Shown: piece by piece, positions 1-7,416 of the stretch | How positions within the stretch are numbered: position 1 is the first letter of the stretch | How the letters are laid out: the number at the start of each line of letters is the position of its first letter | DNA from: Butyrivibrio sp. AE3009 | GTDB lineage: Bacteria > Bacillota > Clostridia > Lachnospirales > Lachnospiraceae | NCBI RefSeq assembly: GCF_000420845.1 | Contig: NZ_ATVS01000024.1 | Span: 1 to 57,645 of the forward strand | DNA: 57,645 nucleotides | Direction of reading: 5' to 3' | The notes under the pieces: generated by a model | Database searches by the model: none | Told to the model about the DNA's origin: nothing | What the model saw: only the letters and a program-made list of their open reading frames with translations | Position numbers and translations under genes: made by a program

Positions 1-16
1 TCAGACTGTAGACAAA
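1..16 (+). repeat. Left terminal inverted repeat of the IS
   Basis: TCAGACTGTAGACAAA is the exact reverse complement of 1635-1650. The last bases of this repeat also form the foot of the hairpin at 14-50. Confidence 0.9.
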
Positions 17-56
17 ATGGTCCTGAGAGCGTAGCTCTCAAGACCATTTTTCTTTT
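14..56 (+). terminator. Inward-facing terminator at the left IS end
   Basis: AAAATGGTC (14-22) pairs with GACCATTTT (42-50), with an inner GAGAGC/GCTCTC stem. A T-rich run follows to about 56 on the plus strand. This would stop outside transcripts entering the IS from the left. On the minus strand the same hairpin could also end the transposase message, though its U-tract is shorter in that direction. Confidence 0.65.
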
Positions 57-99
57 TCGCGAGTGTTTTATTGATAATAAAGGATAGAAACGGCCTCTA

Positions 100-1533
100 T
101 CAGGCCATCTCTAACCGCCATTCATGCTTGATTCTTGCAAGCTTTTTCAGATTCATACACGCAAAGGTAAGCGCGACCTTCATTTCCATCCGCGCCTTGC
201 CATACATCTGCGTATATCTGAATCCGTGGTTCTCTTTAGCTGTTCCAAAGATTCTCTCTATTGTTTCTTTTCTGTGAGAATAGAGATCCTTCATTCCTTC
301 TGTATACCTTATATCCTCACATTCTTCCATGTAATCTTCCCAGATATGACGAGTTATAAGCTTTACATGGTTTTTACTGAGTGTGCACTGCTCGAGATAT
401 GGACAGCTTTCACAGACCTTTCCGCAGCTCTTGTATTCCCGGTATCCATCACGATTTGTTGTTGAATACTCCAGTACCTGATCATTAGGGCATACATAAC
501 AGTCATTGTATTCGTCGTATGCGTACTCAGATTTCTTAAAGAATCCTTTCTTTGTCATTGGACGCTTGTATGGGAGAAGTGGTTTGATGCCATCATCTAT
601 GAGGAGTTTTGCTATGGCCGGCGTCTTATAGCCTGCGTCTGCAACGATAGTTTCAACACCAATATCCTTAATCTTATCGTATAGCCCTTTGAATGTACGG
701 CTGTCATGCTCATTGCCTGGATTAACTGTATAATCAAGAATCCATCCATTCTTATCACAGGCAGTCTCTATACCGTATGCGAATACATTCTTGTGTTCAC
801 CTTTGTGGAACCATCCACTATCAGGATCGGTAGTGCTGCATTTTACTTTCTTGGTATCCTTTGGCACATCGTCTGTAAAATCACTGAAATCATCATGCCC
901 ACCTGTGCCTTTATCATTATCATCATCTTTATCTTTAAGAGGTTTCTTGCCGTGCTCAGCTCTGTCTTCGTTTATTTCTTTCCTGAGCATTTCTTCATAG
1001 AACAGTGCTTCCTGCTTTGCCAGTTTATGCTGCATCTTACGGTTGTTTGCTCTGGCTTTTACATGAGTGGCATCTACAAAGACAGCAGTAGGATCAACAA
1101 GCTTGAAGCGGTAGCAGTCTTCGAGAATACGCTGGAATATCTGCTCAAAGAGGTCTGTGTCCTTGAAACGTCTTGTATAGTTCTTTCCAAATGTTGAGAA
1201 GTGCGGGACGGGCTCGTTAAGTTCCAGGCCCAGGAACCATCTGTATGCAACGTTGACTTCGATTTCCTTGATAGTCTGTCTCATGCTGCGGATTCCGTAT
1301 AGATACTGGATGAAAGGGATTTTAATGAGAGTGACAGGATCCATGCTGGGTCTGCCCATGTCTGAAGAATACTTATTTTCAACAAGATCATATATAAATG
1401 ACCAGTCGATGGCTTTATCAATAAGCCTGAGCATGTGGTCCTGTGGAACCAGATCGTCCATGCTCACAAACTGCATTTGTTCACGCTTTCTTTCGGTATT
1501 AGAAGTCATCATAAAGGCAATCCCCATCCCCAA
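100..1533 (-). CDS. IS1182 family transposase
   Basis: This is a DDE transposase of the IS1182/IS5 superfamily, 477 residues, which would cut and rejoin the IS ends. The N-terminal part (about 25-120) has the helical DUF772-type domain, including the QYLYGIRSMRQ segment. The catalytic triad is visible as D154 in FVDATH, D299 in VADAGY and E426 in ETIERIFG. Cysteine pairs at about 345/348 and 370-383 form a zinc-ribbon-like insert before the final Glu, as is usual in this family. A charged linker (about 185-230, D/K/G rich) lies between the first two Asp residues. The nominal start has no clear ribosome site. An ATG-ATG about eight codons in, behind GGGGAT, is a credible alternative. The frame has no interruption. 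Confidence 0.93.
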   Translation of the reverse strand: MGMGIAFMMTSNTERKREQMQFVSMDDLVPQDHMLRLIDKAIDWSFIYDLVENKYSSDMGRPSMDPVTLIKIPFIQYLYGIRSMRQTIKEIEVNVAYRWFLGLELNEPVPHFSTFGKNYTRRFKDTDLFEQIFQRILEDCYRFKLVDPTAVFVDATHVKARANNRKMQHKLAKQEALFYEEMLRKEINEDRAEHGKKPLKDKDDDNDKGTGGHDDFSDFTDDVPKDTKKVKCSTTDPDSGWFHKGEHKNVFAYGIETACDKNGWILDYTVNPGNEHDSRTFKGLYDKIKDIGVETIVADAGYKTPAIAKLLIDDGIKPLLPYKRPMTKKGFFKKSEYAYDEYNDCYVCPNDQVLEYSTTNRDGYREYKSCGKVCESCPYLEQCTLSKNHVKLITRHIWEDYMEECEDIRYTEGMKDLYSHRKETIERIFGTAKENHGFRYTQMYGKARMEMKVALTFACMNLKKLARIKHEWRLEMA

Positions 1534-1604
1534 CTTTGATACTTCTATTATATCAGAAAAAGTGCCTCAAGCCCAGATAAATACTGAGTTTCCGGCACTT
1601 TTAT

Positions 1605-1633
1605 AAAGAAAAATCCACGGCAAATGCCGTGGA
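1605..1633 (-). terminator. Inward-facing terminator at the right IS end
   Basis: TCCACGGCA (1614-1622) pairs with TGCCGTGGA (1625-1633). On the minus strand the stem is followed by TTTTTCTTT. It lies upstream of the transposase and points towards it, so it would shield the gene from read-through from the neighbouring surface-protein gene. A second dyad, AAAAGTGCC (1558-1566) with GGCACTTTT (1594-1602), lies between this hairpin and a TATAAT-like -10 at about 1546-1551 on the minus strand. Confidence 0.65.
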
Positions 1634-1634
1634 C

Positions 1635-1650
1635 TTTGTCTACAGTCTGA
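1635..1650 (-). repeat. Right terminal inverted repeat of the IS
   Basis: TTTGTCTACAGTCTGA pairs without mismatch with 1-16. The flanking palindrome starts at the next base. Confidence 0.9.
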
Positions 1651-1678
1651 GAACTCCAAGGCATGCGCCTTGGAGTTC
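1651..1678. terminator. Perfect palindromic hairpin abutting the IS
   Basis: A 12-bp perfect stem (GAACTCCAAGGC and its complement) has a 4-base ATGC centre. On the plus strand it is followed by TTTTAG. On the minus strand it lies about 30 bases downstream of the stop of the surface-protein gene at 1709, so it probably served as that gene's terminator. The IS begins exactly at the minus-strand 3' foot, where the U-tract would have been. Confidence 0.75.
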
Positions 1679-1708
1679 TTTTAGTGTCTTGTATTTTATC
1701 TGACTGTT

Positions 1709-3826
1709 TTATTGTATCAATACTCCGTCTGCATCAAAGCTATACTTCTTGCCCCACTTAGTGATGGTCTCAGCTTTAGCAAGTTTTCCATCAGACTTGG
1801 CATAATATTTTTTATCACCTATAGTAATCCAGGCGGTATGTACGAACCTTCCATCTGCCTTGAAGTAATAGGTATAACCCTCAATATCTGTAAACCCGGT
1901 CTGCATCACACCTTCTTCATCAAAGTAATAAGTTGAAGACCACTTAGTCATCCAGCCTGTTATCCTCTTGCCGTCTTTGCCAAAATAGTAAGTCTTCTCA
2001 TTCTCTGTATAGAATTTGCCGGTCTGAAGAGTTCCGCGTTCACTAAAGAGATAGAAATCTCCGCCAATCTTCTGCATGCCGGTCAGGGTCTCACCGTCTT
2101 CTGTTATGAAGTAGGTAGCGCCCCATTTGGTCTTCCAGGTTCCCTTAATTTCTTCCGGTTCAGGCTCAGGGTCTTCTCCAATGGTATATACAGGTGACAG
2201 GAAAAATATATTCATTATTTTCCCATCGTCAAATAGAGCCTTGCTTTCACAGGTCCATTCTACGCCGTCAACGATAAGCTTGGGGTCTTCCGCAAATTCA
2301 TGGGTATTAAAGTATCTACCTTCAATATGGAGCAGCACTCTGTAGCGATACTGTCCCTCTGAGAAATAATCTTTGTCATCTGATGTGACAGGAATAAAAT
2401 TCTCATGCAAATACTTTTGCCAGTGAATATTCATGAAGGTTACAGGCGCAGGTCCGCTAAATGTAGGCTCCTGATATTTCTCTCCATCCACAAATATATC
2501 TGCGATGTTCGAAGTGGCCTCGATAGTCGAAATCTGCTTCTTGCCCTCTTCCGATAAGATATTATAAGTGAAAGTGTGAGGACAGCCATTGGAAATCGGC
2601 TTCATCTCCTCATCTACAGCAGTTATATATACAGTGTACAGTCCAAATGGCAGTTCTTGTTCATAACAAGCTTTTGCGGCGTCAAAAGAAGGCTCCTCTG
2701 TATAATATAATTTTTTATTGATCTCTACTTCATATTTGCTTGCACCTCTGTAAGGATCAAAATATATAATGCCATCCTTCGATCTTATTCTGCTTATGCT
2801 ATTTCCATAAACATATTTCGAATAAAATACAGGTGAATTAAATACTATTTTACGGACGCCAAGAATACTTTCCCTTGATTCATACTCACACTCTCTTGAT
2901 TCATAATTGCATGAACAATCCCAGTCCAATTCGTATTTGTCTTCATACTCCGGATCAAGTACTATAGCAAACTGCGCCTTATAATAACCTACATCAAATC
3001 TTTCTTCGTTATAGTCTTCCCAGCTGTCATCTTCGGTCTTTTTCAGCCATTTAACGAATGTGGCCTTTATGCCCTCTGTTTCTGATATAAATGTCGGTTC
3101 AATACAATAACCATAATCAGCAATCACAAAGGTAAGCTCCGGATCAGTATTTACTGTCACGGAAGAAATAGTTGTTTTCGTAGTCTCCTCTGCAGTAATT
3201 GCAGGAGATACAAAGAAAATTGTCTCAACATTACCTTCTGCGTCATTCTGGAAGCCGTCTTGCTGCCACTCTTTTTTATTGACAACAAGCTTGAAATTCG
3301 GGTCTATTTTGCAAGTATCCTTAGAACCTTCTGCAATAGTAGCAGCCATACGAACTCTGTAAGATGCTCCCGGTGAAAAATTGCCACCACTAACATCTAC
3401 CCATTTGATTCTGGCATCTACCTGCCATGTAACGAAAGAATATTCCATTGCTCTCTCATCAGATTCAAAAGAAACTGTGGGAAGAGGGTCACTTACCTTA
3501 TAAGAATCCCTAAGGCTGGATAACACATTATCAACGGAAATTGTACGTATCTCAGGCTCCGGAATTATCGGATCATCATCCTCAGGTTCAGCAGCCATCA
3601 ACAGCGAAGCTTCCGAATCAAGCACAGAAGCCTCCGGAACTACTTCAAGAGCCTCTGCTTCAGAAACTTCCTCATCAGGAACTTCCTCGTCAGGTGCATC
3701 AACAACGACTTCCTCTGCTTCGTCCGCTTCACCGACCTCCTGTCCTGCATAAGCAGTTACAGGCTGTAACACCATACCAGCACACAAAGTCAGCGACAAC
3801 AATCTTGCCAATAGCTTTTTACTCAT
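1709..3826 (-). CDS. Secreted surface protein with C-terminal cell-wall/glucan-binding repeats
   Basis: This is a 705-residue exported protein. Residues 1-28 are a classic Sec signal peptide (KK, hydrophobic core, then AYA before GQE). Residues about 29-92 are an acidic Ala/Glu/Val/Pro-rich linker. The middle (about 95-560) holds two related blocks, each ending in a sequence of the form 'VDG/VNKxEW ... IFFLSP' (about 185-210 and 525-545). They look like a duplicated beta-rich domain that I cannot name. Residues about 561-705 are six to seven repeats of about 20 residues with the TGW/YYF..DG pattern (for example TYYFDEEGVMQTGF), typical of choline- or glucan-binding (CW_binding_1) repeats that hold proteins on the cell surface. 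The start is supported by AAAGGTGG before the ATG. No catalytic domain was recognised, so adhesin or scaffold is a guess. Confidence 0.85.
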   Translation of the reverse strand: MSKKLLARLLSLTLCAGMVLQPVTAYAGQEVGEADEAEEVVVDAPDEEVPDEEVSEAEALEVVPEASVLDSEASLLMAAEPEDDDPIIPEPEIRTISVDNVLSSLRDSYKVSDPLPTVSFESDERAMEYSFVTWQVDARIKWVDVSGGNFSPGASYRVRMAATIAEGSKDTCKIDPNFKLVVNKKEWQQDGFQNDAEGNVETIFFVSPAITAEETTKTTISSVTVNTDPELTFVIADYGYCIEPTFISETEGIKATFVKWLKKTEDDSWEDYNEERFDVGYYKAQFAIVLDPEYEDKYELDWDCSCNYESRECEYESRESILGVRKIVFNSPVFYSKYVYGNSISRIRSKDGIIYFDPYRGASKYEVEINKKLYYTEEPSFDAAKACYEQELPFGLYTVYITAVDEEMKPISNGCPHTFTYNILSEEGKKQISTIEATSNIADIFVDGEKYQEPTFSGPAPVTFMNIHWQKYLHENFIPVTSDDKDYFSEGQYRYRVLLHIEGRYFNTHEFAEDPKLIVDGVEWTCESKALFDDGKIMNIFFLSPVYTIGEDPEPEPEEIKGTWKTKWGATYFITEDGETLTGMQKIGGDFYLFSERGTLQTGKFYTENEKTYYFGKDGKRITGWMTKWSSTYYFDEEGVMQTGFTDIEGYTYYFKADGRFVHTAWITIGDKKYYAKSDGKLAKAETITKWGKKYSFDADGVLIQ

Positions 3827-3873
3827 AAAATCCCACCTTTCACATAAGAAAAAAATTTCACTCCAAACTAAAA

Positions 3874-3900
3874 GCCACCGTAAAAAAATTTTACGATGGC
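3874..3900 (-). terminator. Terminator after the YczE-type gene
   Basis: GCCACCGTAAAA (3874-3885) faces TTTTACGATGGC (3889-3900). The one non-Watson-Crick position is a G-U pair when read on the minus strand. TTTTAG follows on that strand. It lies about 60 bases beyond the stop at 3963 and upstream of the surface-protein gene. Confidence 0.55.
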
Positions 3901-3962
3901 TAAAATAGAATTAACATATAACCTTTAGTTAGTATTTTGGGTTTTTATAAAATCTGACTTTT

Positions 3963-4655
3963 TTACGCAGCCTTTCTGCTCACGAATACCTTCACTGAGT
4001 CCGCAAGGTGCTGATGGTGAATGCGTGTCGCGTCAAACTTCACGGATGTAAATGCCATCTGCATTATCGGGCCTGTAGCAAAAGCGCATATAAGGGTACC
4101 GATGCCTACAGGTCCACCCAGGAGCCAGCCGATGAGAGTTGCCAGACTAAGGAGTGCAATGCTTACCGCACCGATAGGTATCTTCTTTGCTCTCTTGGCC
4201 AGTGCAACAAGCAGTGTATCTCTGGGGCCGCAGCCAAGGGATGCGCTCATGTAGGTGTACTGTGTGTATGCCATGATCACCAGCCCTATTAACATGACCA
4301 CAACGCCCTTCAGAAGCGAATCGCACTTTGGTACAACATTAATTCTGTAAAAAAAATCCACTGATTTACCTACAACGAAAGCATCAATGAACATGGCTAT
4401 TCCTATGGGCTCTTTTAACGCAATATCAATTCCCAAAATTGCATAAGATACTGCGACAGATGCGGTTCCATAGAGAATTCCCAGTGTTTTGGATAGGCCA
4501 AGGTTAAGTACATCCCAGGGGCCTGCGCCAATATTTGCCTGTATTGTAAGATATACACCAAAACCGTTTACAAACAAACTTACTGCCGCCAGCAGCATAT
4601 TCAATGCTATCGCACTCACTGTGCGGTTTTCTTTTAATCGATTGTTATTAAGCAT
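3963..4655 (-). CDS. YczE/YyaS-type integral membrane protein
   Basis: A polytopic membrane protein of 230 residues from the preferred ATG at 4655, which has GAGG six bases upstream. The longer reading frame begins with TTG at 4691 and has no ribosome site. Two related motifs in the two halves, GAGPWDVL (about 43-50) and LGCGPRDTLLV (about 140-150), each precede a membrane helix. This internal repeat is characteristic of the YczE/YyaS/YitT-like family. About five to six hydrophobic segments are visible. The substrate is unknown; B. subtilis YczE sits beside surfactin genes but its mechanism is not settled. With the new start the gap to the upstream 100-residue protein is 17 bases, so the two are probably co-transcribed. 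Confidence 0.8.
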   Translation of the reverse strand: MLNNNRLKENRTVSAIALNMLLAAVSLFVNGFGVYLTIQANIGAGPWDVLNLGLSKTLGILYGTASVAVSYAILGIDIALKEPIGIAMFIDAFVVGKSVDFFYRINVVPKCDSLLKGVVVMLIGLVIMAYTQYTYMSASLGCGPRDTLLVALAKRAKKIPIGAVSIALLSLATLIGWLLGGPVGIGTLICAFATGPIMQMAFTSVKFDATRIHHQHLADSVKVFVSRKAA

Positions 4656-4672
4656 TTCTTTCCTCGTTACTC

Positions 4673-4975
4673 TCATGTATTTCCGGGACAATGGGACATC
4701 CCCATTGTCTTAAGCATATCCATTGCCTTCATATAGGATTCCCTCATTACCTTAGGATCGTTCGTTGCAAGTCCGGCAGTTCGAGCCTTTGAAAGCATAT
4801 CCGCATCATCGCTTATAAAAAGAATATCCGATGAACATTTCTCTATATAGCCGGAAGCCTCATCTAATGCCATTCGTAGTACCTTCGCATGATGGCGTTC
4901 CTGAAGCATTTTCACCTGCTTCTCAAATACTTCATCAGTATTATCTTTCACACTGATTATTATCTCTGAATACAT
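4673..4975 (-). CDS. Conserved small protein, HAD-like fragment fold possible
   Basis: I do not recognise this 100-residue cytoplasmic protein. GAGGGTGAGAT before the ATG supports the start. The middle reads SSDILFISDDADMLSKARTAG, which resembles the fourth strand and motif of HAD phosphatases ('fvsDs..di.aA..aG'), but no nucleophile motif DxDx(T/V) is present. It may therefore be a stand-alone HAD-like remnant or an unrelated alpha/beta protein. The C-terminal 30 residues are helical and Met-rich. It lies 17 bases upstream of the YczE-type gene and downstream of a terminator-like hairpin, so it may start its own transcription unit. Confidence 0.6.
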   Translation of the reverse strand: MYSEIIISVKDNTDEVFEKQVKMLQERHHAKVLRMALDEASGYIEKCSSDILFISDDADMLSKARTAGLATNDPKVMRESYMKAMDMLKTMGMSHCPGNT

Positions 4976-4993
4976 ATCTCACCCTCTATCTTC

Positions 4994-5017
4994 AAAAAAG
5001 GCTAAGCTGCTTAGTCC
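4994..5017 (-). terminator. Terminator after the small-protein/IMPase operon
   Basis: On the minus strand GG-CTAAG (with one bulged A) pairs with CTTAGCC and is followed directly by TTTTTT. It lies 8 bases past the stop of the gene at 5025 and about 20 bases before the next start. Confidence 0.6.
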
Positions 5018-5024
5018 CTATGAA

Positions 5025-5258
5025 TCACATTTTGTAACCACAATCAGCCTTTTCAGGTCCATCCACACCGGACTCGTAATGAGCCCTGAATTCCATGTTG
5101 ATGTCACGAATCTCCTTAATTCCATCGATATAGGGCTGATACATTTCAATAAGTCCCGAGCTACAGCCATCGCAGCTGCCGTTGATATTACCGATTGATT
5201 CAGCTACAATCCGCTCTCTTTCTTCCCTTGTCGTATCCTTGATCAAAATTGAACTCAT
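5025..5258 (-). CDS. Conserved 77-residue protein with CDGC motif
   Basis: A small soluble protein that begins with the ILIKDTTREERE pattern and carries NGSCDGCSSG at about 27-36, a second Cys near the C terminus and many acidic residues. From memory, close relatives are widespread in Clostridia, are usually labelled hypothetical, and are sometimes mislabelled as purine biosynthesis proteins. I would not assign a function. The CxxC pair could bind a metal or be redox active. Its ATG overlaps the stop of the 99-residue protein upstream (ATGA-type, 4 bases), so the two are translationally coupled. It is the last gene of the 6983-5025 operon. Confidence 0.75.
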   Translation of the reverse strand: MSSILIKDTTREERERIVAESIGNINGSCDGCSSGLIEMYQPYIDGIKEIRDINMEFRAHYESGVDGPEKADCGYKM

Positions 5259-5554
5259 TCCTCGTCGCCTCCAAGTCCATAGTACAAAATCTCATTATAC
5301 CTTGCGTTGGCTTCCTCAGCTGCCTTCTTGTCTCTCCATCTGTCCACATCGCTACAGATAGCCAGCATTTCATCCACTATAAGTTCAGCGCTGCGGGGCT
5401 TCACGTTGTAGAGATATGCAAGCATCCGCTCCATCGCCTTAGGGCTCCCAAGCTGCCTTGCAATCTGATCTCCCAGTTCTCCGGGAAATCCCAGGGATGT
5501 AACTGCGCTTACCACCTCATCATGTTTTCTTGCCCATTCGAATCTATTGTCCAT
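5255..5554 (-). CDS. Conserved 99-residue protein, partner of the CDGC protein
   Basis: A small, helical, soluble protein starting at MDNRFEWARKHDE. The nominal longer start is a TTG at 5575 inside the preceding gene, so I prefer the ATG at 5554. The segments LGFPGELGDQIARQLGSPKAM and PRSAELIVDEMLAI look like a compact helical domain. I know of no function. It overlaps the next gene by four bases and follows the IMPase-type gene closely, so all are co-expressed. Conservation of the pair in adjacent positions (recalled, not checked) would argue that they act together. Confidence 0.7.
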   Translation of the reverse strand: MDNRFEWARKHDEVVSAVTSLGFPGELGDQIARQLGSPKAMERMLAYLYNVKPRSAELIVDEMLAICSDVDRWRDKKAAEEANARYNEILYYGLGGDEE

Positions 5555-5564
5555 TTTCTTATTA

Positions 5565-6341
5565 TCACACTCCAAGCTTAAAACATTCCGGAATATCTTT
5601 TACGCCCCTTCCCATGCAAAGCGTAGATGAAGCACCTGTGTAGGAAAGAGGTTTACCCTCAATGTCAGTGACACTACAGCCTGCTTCCATGGCTATCAGC
5701 GCAGCTGCGGCGTAGTCCCATATCTGGATCTTGAGTTCAAAATACAGACCGCACCTTCCAAGAGCCACGCAGCACATATCCCAGGCAGCTGTTCCGGATC
5801 TTCGAAGGTCGACGCACTGAGGCAGCAGCTTTTTGGCAATGTCAAAGGATCTGTCTCTGTACTCCTCGTAGTAAGGCGCTGTTCCAAAGCAGGCAAGTTG
5901 TTCAGAAAGTGGTGCCTCTGAGGACATTATCTTTTCCCCGTTCATGTAGGCTCCCTGACCTGCGATTGCAGAGAACATCATGTCATCATAAGGATTATAC
6001 ACAACCGACATGTAAGGCTTACCGTCTCTCAAAAGTCCTACAGACACCACTGATGGCCTGTACTCATAGATAAAGTTCGAGGTTCCGTCTATTGGGTCAA
6101 TTACAAAGCAGTAGCCACTGGCCATTTTAGCGGAAAAAACGTCCTGTCCATCCTCTTCTCCAAGAAATTCAGCCTCAGGTAATACAGCCGATAATCTATC
6201 CACCAGAAAACGTTGAACTTTTTCGTCTGTTTCTGTCACGAAGTTCGCATGCCCGGATTTCTCCATGATCTTGGGGCGCTTGGCTGTCAGCAGGATATTT
6301 CCTGCCTCTTTTACTATTGTTATCATTGTCTCTATTGTCAT
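5565..6341 (-). CDS. Inositol monophosphatase family phosphatase
   Basis: A Mg2+-dependent phosphatase of the IMPase/SuhB/CysQ superfamily, 258 residues, the usual length. The metal-binding signature is complete: GEEDG (61-65), IDPIDGTSNF (81-90, D82 and D85 as ligands) and IWDYAAAA (207-214, D209). SGTAAWDMC at about 182-190 is the conserved substrate-side loop. Possible substrates are inositol-1-phosphate, 3'-phosphoadenosine nucleotides or sugar phosphates; the sequence alone does not decide. Its neighbour is a nucleotidase, which makes a nucleotide or nucleotide-salvage role worth considering. The ATG at 6341 has GGAG about ten bases upstream. It is the second gene of the operon, 27 bases after the nucleotidase. 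Confidence 0.88.
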   Translation of the reverse strand: MTIETMITIVKEAGNILLTAKRPKIMEKSGHANFVTETDEKVQRFLVDRLSAVLPEAEFLGEEDGQDVFSAKMASGYCFVIDPIDGTSNFIYEYRPSVVSVGLLRDGKPYMSVVYNPYDDMMFSAIAGQGAYMNGEKIMSSEAPLSEQLACFGTAPYYEEYRDRSFDIAKKLLPQCVDLRRSGTAAWDMCCVALGRCGLYFELKIQIWDYAAAALIAMEAGCSVTDIEGKPLSYTGASSTLCMGRGVKDIPECFKLGV

Positions 6342-6368
6342 TATGCTGCTCCTACCTTATGTTTGTCG

Positions 6369-6983
6369 TTAATTGTTTTCAAAGAGTCGCTCCCTTATCT
6401 CTTTCCAGTTATTGCAGCGATAGAAATTATCGCCGGGCAGATCCGCTTCACGGTTCCAGGGTCTGTCAAAGACCATTACTTTAAGGTCCGGCAGATGATC
6501 GAAGAACTTGAAGGCCATGGGTGAATCCTCAATGGCATAATCGAACTTCATCTTGTAATAGTCTTCCAGCTCCAGATTGAACTCACTGTTTTTGATAAAA
6601 GAGTCCCTGCCATACTTGTTAAGGCAATAGAGACGTACGCGCTTAAGATCATGCTCATCAAGCCACTGTCTGGAGGCGTCATAGGCGCTGGCGGGGCGTC
6701 CCGTTATGATGCTGACATCGTGTCCTAAGTCTATCAGCTCATTGATAACCCTTGATGCGCCGGGAGTCTCTTCATAAGACAAAAGTGTCTCTAGGCGATG
6801 TCCCTCGATCATCAGCTCCTCGTACTGCTCCTTAGTAAGGTCAAAGGATTTCTGTAAGTTAAAAAAGCGTACTTCCTCGTAGGGAACCTTTTTTCCAAAG
6901 AGTCTGTCTGCAATAAATGTGAAGGCCAGAGCGGTTTCACAAAGGCAGTCATCAAAGTCTACATAGATTTTTTTATTATTCAT
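6369..6983 (-). CDS. 5'(3')-nucleotidase-like HAD hydrolase
   Basis: A HAD-superfamily phosphatase of 204 residues resembling the NT5C deoxyribonucleotidase group. Motif I is YVDFDDCLCET with nucleophile D9 and acid/base D11. Motif II/III features are IITGRP (about 92-97) and the acidic motif IV is AIEDSP (150-155). The cap between about 20 and 75 is helical. It probably removes phosphate from a nucleoside monophosphate or a related small molecule in the cytoplasm. AGAGGTAAAAT precedes the ATG. It is the first gene of the minus-strand operon and is divergent from the small plus-strand gene at 7057. Confidence 0.8.
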   Translation of the reverse strand: MNNKKIYVDFDDCLCETALAFTFIADRLFGKKVPYEEVRFFNLQKSFDLTKEQYEELMIEGHRLETLLSYEETPGASRVINELIDLGHDVSIITGRPASAYDASRQWLDEHDLKRVRLYCLNKYGRDSFIKNSEFNLELEDYYKMKFDYAIEDSPMAFKFFDHLPDLKVMVFDRPWNREADLPGDNFYRCNNWKEIRERLFENN

Positions 6984-7056
6984 ATTTTACCTCTAAATTT
7001 TTTTCGCCTGCTGCCGATATAGTCATTGAGAGTTGGAACAAAGAAAGGATTCTGGT

Positions 7057-7398
7057 ATGGATTTTCAGTTCTTAGCAGCAGCAAACAGTATTACAAATAC
7101 ATATTTAAATCAGAGCGCTTCATCTGCAATCTCCGCGGCATCTCTTGATGAAGAGTCCAAGAAGAAATTCGGTGAAGAGTTTGCACAGGCCTATGATTCA
7201 CTGAATGCTACCAAGGCTCTTGGCGAAAACATGCGCAATAGCTACGAGAACACCCACAAGGACGACTTCAGGGAACATGCAAGCCGCCTTGGTTATTCCA
7301 TTGACAACAGAGTTGTAGACATGCTGAATGTCAAACTCTCCGATGAAATGAGCGCCAAAGTAAACAGTGCTCTTAACAATGCCATTGAGAATCTCTGA
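7057..7398 (+). CDS. Small soluble protein of unknown function
   Basis: I do not recognise this 113-residue protein. The ATG at 7057 follows GAAAGGA by eight bases and is preferred over an upstream in-frame TTG (7033). The sequence is hydrophilic and helical, without signal peptide or membrane segment. It is rich in Asn, Ser and Ala and lacks Cys and Trp. SASSAISAASLDEESKKK (about 20-37) is low complexity and the rest looks like paired helices. It is one of only five intact plus-strand genes here. It faces the GH2 gene, with stop codons 18 bases apart. Confidence 0.65.
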   Translation: MDFQFLAAANSITNTYLNQSASSAISAASLDEESKKKFGEEFAQAYDSLNATKALGENMRNSYENTHKDDFREHASRLGYSIDNRVVDMLNVKLSDEMSAKVNSALNNAIENL

Positions 7399-7416
7399 TG
7401 ATCCGGTAATCTGCCA

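Larger units (their letters stand above)
1..1650 (-). mobile_element. IS1182-type insertion sequence, complete
   Basis: A single transposase gene lies between perfect 16-bp terminal inverted repeats, TCAGACTGTAGACAAA at 1-16 and its reverse complement at 1635-1650. The total of about 1.65 kb fits the IS1182 family (IS5-like DDE transposases). The window begins at or inside the left end, so a target-site duplication cannot be judged and the left repeat could extend further. The right end abuts a perfect palindromic hairpin (1651-1678). The transposase frame is intact, so the copy may be active or recently inserted. Confidence 0.9.

Noticed and set aside
1..16. Target-site duplication of the IS
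   Set aside because: The sequence left of position 1 is not available, so no duplication can be shown.
3541..3828. Pro/Gln-rich open frame opposite the surface-protein linker
   Set aside because: It is produced by the repetitive Glu/Ala codons of the acidic linker on the other strand.
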